Shown here in pieces: positions 58,178-64,000 of a stretch of DNA of 64,000 nt (the first letter of the stretch is position 1; the number at the start of each line of letters is the position of its first letter). The stretch is from Nesterenkonia sp. (lineage in GTDB: Bacteria > Actinomycetota > Actinomycetes > Actinomycetales > Micrococcaceae). The DNA is taken from positions 1 to 64,000 of the forward strand of contig NZ_JAJUJJ010000012.1 in the NCBI RefSeq assembly GCF_029265375.1, given 5' to 3'. The notes beneath the pieces are model-generated. The model saw only the letters and a program-made list of their open reading frames with translations. It had not been told where the DNA came from and did no database searches. Made by a program: the position numbers and the translations under genes.

Positions 58178-59326
58178 TCAGAGGCTGCAGCCGATCAGCA
58201 CCGGCTCCGGATGCAGGGTGATGCCGAACGTCTGACGCACGCGGTCTCGGGCGGCGCGGGCCACGGTGAGCAGGTCCTCGGTGCGGGCATCGCCCCGGTT
58301 GGTCACCGCCAGGGTGTGCTTGGTGGACAGGGATGCGCGCCCGTCCACCAGGTCGGCCCCGAACCCGCGGCCGCAGCCTGCCCGGTCGATCAGCCAGGCG
58401 GCGGAGAGCTTGACCAGTGGTTCGCCGTCGTCGTCCGTTCCCGCTGGAAACTGGGGGGCCTGCGGGGGCAGCTGCGCGGCAGCTGACGCCGGAACAATCG
58501 GGTTGGTGAAGAAGGAGCCGGTGGACCAGGTGTCATGGTCCTGCTCATCGAGCACCATGCCTTTGCCCGCGCGCAGCTGCAGCACCGCGTTCCGCACCTT
58601 CTGCAGCGGCGCGCGCCGCTGATCCTCCGGCGCCTCCGGGTCCAGGCCCAGGGTTCGGGCCAACTCGGCGTAGCGCACCGGAGCCGAGAGCGCTTCACCT
58701 GCACGGTGGGTCAGCCGGAACCGCACCGAGAGCACCACATAGCGCGGCGAGCCGGCCACGGTGGTGCGCTTCAGCACAGAGTCCCGGTACCCGAACTGCA
58801 TCTGTTCGGCGGAGAGGACCACCAGCTCTTCCTCTGCGCGGTCCCAGACGCGGGCGTCCACCAGGGTCTGGGAGACCTCTGCGCCGTAGGCGCCGACGTT
58901 CTGCACTGGGGTGGCGCCGGCCGCCCCGGGGATCCCGGAGAGCGCCTCCAGGCCGGTGAGGCCGCGCTCCACCGTCCAGGCCACCACGGCGTCCCAGTCA
59001 TGGCCGGCGGCGACGGTGATCTCCACCGCCTCGGTCTCCACCGGCTCTGCGCTGATCCCGGAGAACGCCAGCTGCAGCACAGTGCCGCCGAAGCCGGCGT
59101 CAGCCACCAGGAGGTTCGACCCGCCGCCGAGGACCAGCAGGGTGTCCTCGCCAGCCTCACGGACGCTGTCAGCCGGCAGCGGATGGGCCTGCAGCACATC
59201 CAGGGCATCGTGCTCATTCTCAGCGACGATCCAGTCCCCGGCGGGACCGCCCACCCGGGCAGTGGTGTGCTGGCTGAACAGCCGCGGCGCGGCCGGGGCG
59301 ACGATGGGGAAATCTGCGGTGGTCAC
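58178..59326 (-). CDS. murB: UDP-N-acetylenolpyruvoylglucosamine reductase
   Basis: A 382-residue FAD enzyme that forms UDP-MurNAc, the second step of peptidoglycan precursor synthesis. FAD-binding motifs LGGGSNLLVAD and SGIPGAAGATPVQNVGAYG, the proton-donor Ser in GSFFTNPIV and the C-terminal NRGDARTEDLL are present. GTG 59326 is 6 bases from a TAGGCT -10 on the minus strand. Confidence 0.96.
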   Translation of the reverse strand: MTTADFPIVAPAAPRLFSQHTTARVGGPAGDWIVAENEHDALDVLQAHPLPADSVREAGEDTLLVLGGGSNLLVADAGFGGTVLQLAFSGISAEPVETEAVEITVAAGHDWDAVVAWTVERGLTGLEALSGIPGAAGATPVQNVGAYGAEVSQTLVDARVWDRAEEELVVLSAEQMQFGYRDSVLKRTTVAGSPRYVVLSVRFRLTHRAGEALSAPVRYAELARTLGLDPEAPEDQRRAPLQKVRNAVLQLRAGKGMVLDEQDHDTWSTGSFFTNPIVPASAAAQLPPQAPQFPAGTDDDGEPLVKLSAAWLIDRAGCGRGFGADLVDGRASLSTKHTLAVTNRGDARTEDLLTVARAARDRVRQTFGITLHPEPVLIGCSL

Positions 59327-59332
59327 TCCCCC

Positions 59333-59338
59333 AGCCTA
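59333..59338 (-). promoter_or_regulatory. -10 element of leaderless promoter, murB
   Basis: TAGGCT (minus strand) lies 6 bases before GTG 59326; the intervening GGGGGA is too close to act as a normal ribosome site. Confidence 0.45.
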
Positions 59339-59370
59339 CCGGCGCAGCAGCCCGCGGGTCGGCGCAGTGC

Positions 59371-60048
59371 TCAGCGTCGCAGCACCTTTCGAGCGGCAAG
59401 GTTTCCGGCAATCTGAAGCAGCTGCACCATCACGACCACCACTGCTACTGCAAGCCAGGTGACTTCGTGGCGGAAACGCTGGTAGCCCTCCGTGATGGCG
59501 AAATTGCCCAGTCCACCGCCGCCGACGATGCCCGCCAGCGCCGACATGTCGATCAACGCGATGACAACGAAGGTGTAACCCAGAATGAGCGGCCCGAAGG
59601 CCTCCGGGAGCATCACAGTCAGGATGATCCGCAGTCTGGACGCGCCCATGGCGCGCGCCGCCTCGATCACCCCGGGATCGATGCTCACCAGATTCTGCTC
59701 CACAATGCGGGCGATGCCGAAGGTGGAGGCCCACACCATCGCGTGGATCACTACGTCATTTCCGATCCCCGTGCCGATGATCTGCAGCGCCATCGGCTGC
59801 AGCGCAGCCAGCAGGATGATGAACGGGATGGGACGGATGGTGTTGACCACGGTGTTCAGCGTCCAATAGACGCCTGCATTGGCCAGCAGCCCTCCGGGAC
59901 GGGTCGTGTAGAGCAGCATCCCCAGGACAAGCCCGATGCCGCCGCTGATGGCAAACGTAAACGCCACCATGTAGAGCGTCTCCTGGGTGGCGCTCCACAG
60001 CTCAGGCCCGTAGTAGCTCCAGTCCAAGTTCTGGTACTGCTCGATCAC
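59371..60048 (-). CDS. metI: methionine ABC transporter permease
   Basis: A 225-residue membrane permease with five helices and the EAA loop EAARAMGASRLRIILTVMLP that docks the ATPase. Together with MetN and MetQ it imports methionine. It overlaps metN by 4 bases and is the last gene of the operon. Confidence 0.94.
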   Translation of the reverse strand: MIEQYQNLDWSYYGPELWSATQETLYMVAFTFAISGGIGLVLGMLLYTTRPGGLLANAGVYWTLNTVVNTIRPIPFIILLAALQPMALQIIGTGIGNDVVIHAMVWASTFGIARIVEQNLVSIDPGVIEAARAMGASRLRIILTVMLPEAFGPLILGYTFVVIALIDMSALAGIVGGGGLGNFAITEGYQRFRHEVTWLAVAVVVVMVQLLQIAGNLAARKVLRR

Positions 60049-61109
60049 TGCTCCTTCACCTCCTCCACAGGGCTGACCGCGGCCAGCTGGTCGATGAACC
60101 CCTGCGTCGCCTCGTCGGGCCCTTCCACGGCGATGGTCAGCAAGCCGTAGGAGGCATTCTTGGTGGTGCTCATTCCGCCGTGCACGATCTGAAACGTCAC
60201 ACCGAACTGACCGGCCCGCCCCAGAGTCGCGCTGACAGCTGACGAATCCTTCAGCGAGACCGTCACCAGACGCCCGGACGTGCCGGCGCGAATCCGCTGC
60301 AGGTCCTCAGCGGTGGGACGGTCCTTCAGCGCGGAGCCTACGAAGCTGCCCTGGTGCTCTTCGCGCACGCTGGAGAATACGTCGTAGACCAGCCCTTCCT
60401 CCGTGATGCGGCCGGCATCCATCACCGCCACACGATCGGCGATCGCCCGGATCACCTCCATCTCATGGGTGATGGCCACGATGGTGATACCCAGCTCCTC
60501 ATTGGCCCTGCGCAGCAGCCGCAGCACCTCGCCCGTGGTGGAGGGGTCCAGCGCGGATGTGGATTCGTCGGCCAGCAGAATGTCCGGCTTGGCGGCCAGC
60601 GCCCGGGCGATCCCCACCCGCTGCTTCTGTCCGCCGGAGAGCTGTTCGGGGTAGGAGTCGGCCTTATCCGACAGGCCCACAAATTCCAGCAGCTCTGCGA
60701 CCCGCTTCTCCCGCTCAGCGCGAGACCATCCGGCCACCTTCAAGGGGTAGGCCACATTCCCCGCCGCTGTGCGGGAGGAGAAGAGGTTGAACTGCTGGAA
60801 GACCATGCCGATCCGGCGCCGCACGTGACGCAGCTGTGACTCGGAGAGCCCTGAGATGTCCCGGCCCAGGACTCGGACAGTACCGCTGGTGGGGCGCTCC
60901 AGCCCGTTGATGAGGCGGATGAGCGTCGATTTCCCAGCGCCGGAGAATCCGATGACGCCGTACACCTCCCCGGTCCGCACAGTGAAGGAGACATTGTCGA
61001 CGGCGGTGACCGAGCTGCTCCTGCCGGTGCGGAAGGTGCGGGTCACGCCGCTGAGTTCGATCAGCGGGTCTCCCGGCGCCTGGGGACCACTGGCGAACGA
61101 TGCGCTCAC
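60045..61109 (-). CDS. metN: methionine ABC transporter ATP-binding protein
   Basis: A 354-residue ABC ATPase: Walker A GFSGAGKSTLIRL, signature LSGGQKQRVGIA, Walker B ILLADESTSALD, and the C-terminal NIL regulatory domain (about 275-350, VTFQIVHGGMS) that lets intracellular methionine inhibit transport. Operon order metQ-metN-metI on the minus strand. Confidence 0.96.
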   Translation of the reverse strand: MSASFASGPQAPGDPLIELSGVTRTFRTGRSSSVTAVDNVSFTVRTGEVYGVIGFSGAGKSTLIRLINGLERPTSGTVRVLGRDISGLSESQLRHVRRRIGMVFQQFNLFSSRTAAGNVAYPLKVAGWSRAEREKRVAELLEFVGLSDKADSYPEQLSGGQKQRVGIARALAAKPDILLADESTSALDPSTTGEVLRLLRRANEELGITIVAITHEMEVIRAIADRVAVMDAGRITEEGLVYDVFSSVREEHQGSFVGSALKDRPTAEDLQRIRAGTSGRLVTVSLKDSSAVSATLGRAGQFGVTFQIVHGGMSTTKNASYGLLTIAVEGPDEATQGFIDQLAAVSPVEEVKEQ

Positions 61110-61173
61110 AGGCTGTTTCCTTTCGGGAAGCCGGTATCTGGGGATGCGTAGGTGTCAGAAGCTGCCGAGCGCC

Positions 61174-62067
61174 TCACTGTCCCTCCTGAAGCGCCTCCTC
61201 GTACTCGGTCAGGGACTGCTGCAGCTCCTCCGCGCTGACATCGTCGACCGCAACGGAGGTGCCGTTGGAGCGTTCGGCCATGATCTCCAGCACCCGCTCA
61301 TCGTGATAGAGCGCGGCAATCTCAGCCAGCGCCTCGTTATTCACGTCGTCCTCGCGCACCACGAAGGCGTTGATGTAGGGAAACGCCGAGGGATCGGAGG
61401 GGTCGTCGGCGTAGATCCCATCATTCAGCGGATCCAGCTCGGCATCCTGCGCGAAGTTGTTGTTGATGACCGCGCCCTCCACGGACTGCAGGGCGTTGAC
61501 AGTCTGCGCAGCATCCACCGGGTGCAGCTCCACGGTGGAGGCAGCTTCATCCACGTGGCGCGGTTCCGGCTGGGGAGTCTCCTCGGCGAGCTCCACCAGG
61601 CCGGCGGCGACCAGCACATTGATCGCCCGGCCCTGATTGACCGGATCATTCGGGATGGCCACGACGTCGCCGTCGGAGAACTCCTCGACGTCGTCATACT
61701 CATTGGAGTACAGCGTCAGCGGAACGATTTCAGTGGGCGCGATGGGCTGCAGATTATCGCCGGAGCTGACATTGTGCTCGGCAAGGAAGGCGATGTGCTG
61801 GAACCAGTTGGCGTCGAGGTCGCCATTGGTCAGCGCCGGGTTGGGCTGGTTGTAGTCGGTGAAGTTGACCAGCTCCACCTCATAGCCGAGCTCCTCCTCG
61901 GCGATTCGGGCCAGCTCCCGGTGGGCCTCATGTTCGTTGGCGACCCCGATGGTGAACGAGGTCTGGTCCTCCTGGAGCGCTTGCGTCTCACCTCCGCCTC
62001 CGCAGGCGGTGGCGGCAAGCAGGGCTACTGCCAGGACTGAGGCGGCTGCGCGGGTGCGTGCGGGCAT
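61174..62067 (-). CDS. metQ: methionine-binding lipoprotein
   Basis: A 297-residue NlpA/MetQ substrate-binding lipoprotein. The signal ends in the lipobox LAATAC with Cys22 as the lipidated residue; conserved VANEHEAHRELARIAEEELG and FTDYNQPNPALTNGDLDANW segments follow. ATG 62067 is preferred to the in-frame codon at 62109 because AGGAGG lies 6-12 bases upstream. First gene of metQNI. Confidence 0.94.
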   Translation of the reverse strand: MPARTRAAASVLAVALLAATACGGGGETQALQEDQTSFTIGVANEHEAHRELARIAEEELGYEVELVNFTDYNQPNPALTNGDLDANWFQHIAFLAEHNVSSGDNLQPIAPTEIVPLTLYSNEYDDVEEFSDGDVVAIPNDPVNQGRAINVLVAAGLVELAEETPQPEPRHVDEAASTVELHPVDAAQTVNALQSVEGAVINNNFAQDAELDPLNDGIYADDPSDPSAFPYINAFVVREDDVNNEALAEIAALYHDERVLEIMAERSNGTSVAVDDVSAEELQQSLTEYEEALQEGQ

Positions 62068-62460
62068 AGGGAATCCTCCTAGTGGGCGCGCAGGCACGGC
62101 GGCCTGCACTGAAAGATGGGTTCGGGGCGAGGTGAGGAGCGGTCCGTCCCGTCGGACCGCGAATCGGCGCGCGTCAGCGCCTTGGCACGGGGGGACTCAT
62201 CGGCTCCGGTGTCCTCTCGATGCTGCTCTTGCCCACTCCGAGCAGTGACGCACTCAGCGCCAGGAGCAGGCCGCATCCATGATCCTGACCACCCGTGAAC
62301 ATGGGGTTGGTGCGCGGCCCGATAAGGATCGTGACGACCGCGTCTCGCGATGCTCAGCTCAGCCTACCGGACGACCACCGTCGGCACCGGTGAACATACT
62401 TCATAATCTGTCATATTATGTTCAATCCGGTTGGGCGCCCGGCACGACGGCGCCGGGCCG
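62068..62460. other. 393-base region upstream of metQ
   Basis: It contains the metQ leader and an AT-rich palindrome at 62391-62424. No riboswitch of the S-adenosylmethionine classes could be recognised by its core sequences, and no gene is supported. Confidence 0.5.
62391..62424. promoter_or_regulatory. AT-rich inverted repeat upstream of metQNI
   Basis: TGAACATA (62391-62398) and TATGTTCA (62417-62424) are a perfect 8-base inverted repeat with an 18-base spacer in an unusually AT-rich patch. On the minus strand the right arm overlaps TTGAAC, a possible -35. Candidate operator or promoter of the met operon. Confidence 0.45.
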
Positions 62461-63219
62461 CTACTCAGCCAGCGGGTTGAGCACTCTGCGCAGGAAGTCC
62501 TGGGTGCGCGGCTGCTGGGGATCGCCGATGACCTCCTGGGCCGGGCCCTCCTCCACCACCACGCCCTGGTCCATGAAGACCACGCGGTCGGCGACCTCGC
62601 GGGCGAAGCCCATCTCATGGGTCACCACGATCATCGTCATACCGGCCTCGGCCAGGCTGCGCATACTGGTCAGCACGTCCCCGACAGTCTCCGGATCCAG
62701 CGCGGAGGTCGGCTCGTCGAACAGCATCAGCTGCGGCTTCATGGTCAGCGCCCGGGCGATGGCAACCCGCTGCTGCTGCCCCCCTGAGAGCTGCGCGGGC
62801 CTGCGGTCGGCCAGGTCTTTCAGCCCCACCTGGTCCAGCTGGCGCAGCGCCTCCTCCTCCGCCTCGGATGCCGACTGCTTCAGCACCCGGCGCGGGGTCA
62901 AGGTGCAGTTCTCCAGCACGCTCAGATGCGGAAAGAGGTTGAACTGCTGGAAGACCATGCCGATCCGGCGTCGCATGGCGTCCAGGTTCACATCCGGGTC
63001 GGTGGCCTCAAACTGCCCGACCGTGATGCGGCCGGCATCGGGATCCTCCAGCCGGTTCACGCAGCGCAGCAGCGTGGACTTCCCGGAACCGGAGGCACCG
63101 ATCAGGCAGACCACCTCGCCGGGGTCAACCCGCATGCTGATTCCCTTGAGGACCTCATTGTCGCCGAAGGACTTGTGGAGGTCCTCGATGACGACGCCGG
63201 CTGCCTGCTCGTCGCTCAT
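62461..63219 (-). CDS. polar amino-acid ABC transporter ATP-binding protein
   Basis: A 252-residue GlnQ/HisP-type ATPase: Walker [16 protein letters not shown], signature [15 protein letters not shown] and Walker [15 protein letters not shown]. The substrate is not determined by this subunit. Its start overlaps the permease stop by 4 bases. The binding-protein gene is probably beyond the right edge. Confidence 0.94.
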   Translation of the reverse strand: MSDEQAAGVVIEDLHKSFGDNEVLKGISMRVDPGEVVCLIGASGSGKSTLLRCVNRLEDPDAGRITVGQFEATDPDVNLDAMRRRIGMVFQQFNLFPHLSVLENCTLTPRRVLKQSASEAEEEALRQLDQVGLKDLADRRPAQLSGGQQQRVAIARALTMKPQLMLFDEPTSALDPETVGDVLTSMRSLAEAGMTMIVVTHEMGFAREVADRVVFMDQGVVVEEGPAQEVIGDPQQPRTQDFLRRVLNPLAE

Positions 63220-64000
63220 GCTTTCACCTTCTTCTTCCGCGACGCCTTCGCCGGACCGCGTGCCTCCAGGCGTCGGGCCAACAGGGACAGCGGCACCGTA
63301 ATGATCAGGTAGCAGAACCCGGCCACCACCAGGGGAGTCATGCCGGCCTGGTACATAGTGATGCCGTCGCGGCCCATCTTGGTCAGCTCGGCGGCTGCGC
63401 CGGCCATGCCCACCACGTAGATCAGCGACGAATCCTTGGTCAGCAGGATGGCCTCATTGGTCAGCGGAGGCAGCACAATGCGGAAGGCCTGGGGAATCTG
63501 GATGCTCACCATGGCGCGCCAGGCCGGCATGCCCAGCGCCCGGGCGGCTTCCACCTGACCTGCGGGCACCGCCTGCAGGCCGGCACGGATGGTCTCGGCG
63601 ATATAGGCCGATCCCACGATCGCCAGCGCAGTGGCGGCGGTCTGCAGCGTGCTCAGGTTCAGCCCGAAGGCCAGCGAGGCTCCGAAGCCCAAGGCGATGA
63701 ACACCAGGATGGCCGGGATGCCGCGGAAGAACTCGATATACGCCGTGGCGATCCAGCGGTAGACCGGGAAGGAGGCCAGGCGCATCAGCGCCAGCAGCGT
63801 GCCGGCGAGCAGGCCGAAGAGGAACCCGAAGAAGGTGTACTGGATTGTATTGACCAGTCCGGTGGTGATCACCCCGGGGAACATCGGGGCCACAGGCTCT
63901 AGGTTGAAGAAGCTCTGCTGGACCGCTCCCCAGTCGATGATCACCGTCAGCACCGCCACAGCGATGACGAACACCGCTGCTTGGATGCCGAGGCTCAGCT
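63216..64000 (-). CDS. polar amino-acid ABC transporter permease, start probably beyond right edge
   Basis: A HisM/GlnP-type permease with about five helices and EAA loop [32 protein letters not shown] is typical. The frame is still open at base 64000 (codons before GTG 63974 read LSLGIQAA), so the true start is likely outside the window although GTG 63974 would give 252 residues. Confidence 0.9.
   Translation of the reverse strand, partial: LSLGIQAAVFVIAVAVLTVIIDWGAVQQSFFNLEPVAPMFPGVITTGLVNTIQYTFFGFLFGLLAGTLLALMRLASFPVYRWIATAYIEFFRGIPAILVFIALGFGASLAFGLNLSTLQTAATALAIVGSAYIAETIRAGLQAVPAGQVEAARALGMPAWRAMVSIQIPQAFRIVLPPLTNEAILLTKDSSLIYVVGMAGAAAELTKMGRDGITMYQAGMTPLVVAGFCYLIITVPLSLLARRLEARGPAKASRKKKVKA

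Noticed and set aside
62068..62460. S-adenosylmethionine riboswitch before metQ
   Set aside because: The conserved core segments of the known classes could not be found; a covariance-model search would decide.
1..64000. CRISPR arrays, insertion sequences, integrases, rRNA genes
   Set aside because: No regularly spaced repeats, transposase or integrase motifs, or rRNA signatures were seen in reading the window.

Overview
The window is high-GC actinobacterial DNA, most likely from Micrococcales/Micrococcaceae (Arthrobacter/Nesterenkonia-like; the genus is inference). Supporting signs are mycothiol synthase next to a GlnR-type regulator, actinobacterial RpoB/RpoC, a class-E-like LAATG sorting signal, many promoters with no 5' leader, and a very acidic surface protein that would suit a salt-tolerant cell.

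Layout. 1-6120 (minus): a SNF2-type helicase and a large N6-adenine DNA methyltransferase cut by the left edge, resembling the DrmD/DrmMI pair of class 1 DISARM. 6132-7046: DUF4349 lipoprotein. 7237-14807 (minus): rpoC and rpoB. 15306-18887 (plus): an orphan ECF-type importer (membrane component, double ATPase, EcfT). 18892-20643 (minus): a tandem-HAD phosphatase. 20817-24925 (minus): a MoxR/DUF58/DUF4129 operon. 25141-26196: a LacI-family regulator. Palindromes TGGAACGTTCCA with a central CpG sit before the importer, the HAD gene and the LacI gene, which suggests one undescribed local regulon. 26258-30437: a PspC-domain histidine kinase and its LuxR-type regulator, divergent from a PspC/LiaF-like membrane protein.

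30525-31544 (minus): rplJ-rplL, with a leader containing a hairpin plus U-tract (probable attenuator) and a possible 17-residue leader peptide. 31992-36721: a secreted TAP-like peptidase, a frameshifted regulator, and a sortase-type surface protein with three tandem modules. 37052-39706 (minus): secE-nusG-rplK-rplA and tRNA-Trp. So the ribosomal/RNA polymerase superoperon is split by two accessory blocks.

39969-43524: fdhA, glpF and glpK; fdhA has a frameshift plus a stop codon, glpF has a stop codon, glpK is intact. 43586-59326: mainly housekeeping genes (aspartate aminotransferase, pfkA, ygfZ, glnR, mshD, a Nudix/phosphatase fusion, thyA-folA, asd, a sulfurtransferase, a frameshifted ATP-grasp ligase, an FAH-family enzyme, murB). 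59371-64000 (minus): methionine importer MetNIQ and a second amino-acid ABC importer running off the right edge.

Four genes carry single-base lesions while their downstream sequence remains well conserved. This means either very recent decay or sequence errors, and it should be settled before they are called pseudogenes. No rRNA, CRISPR array, insertion sequence or integrase was seen.
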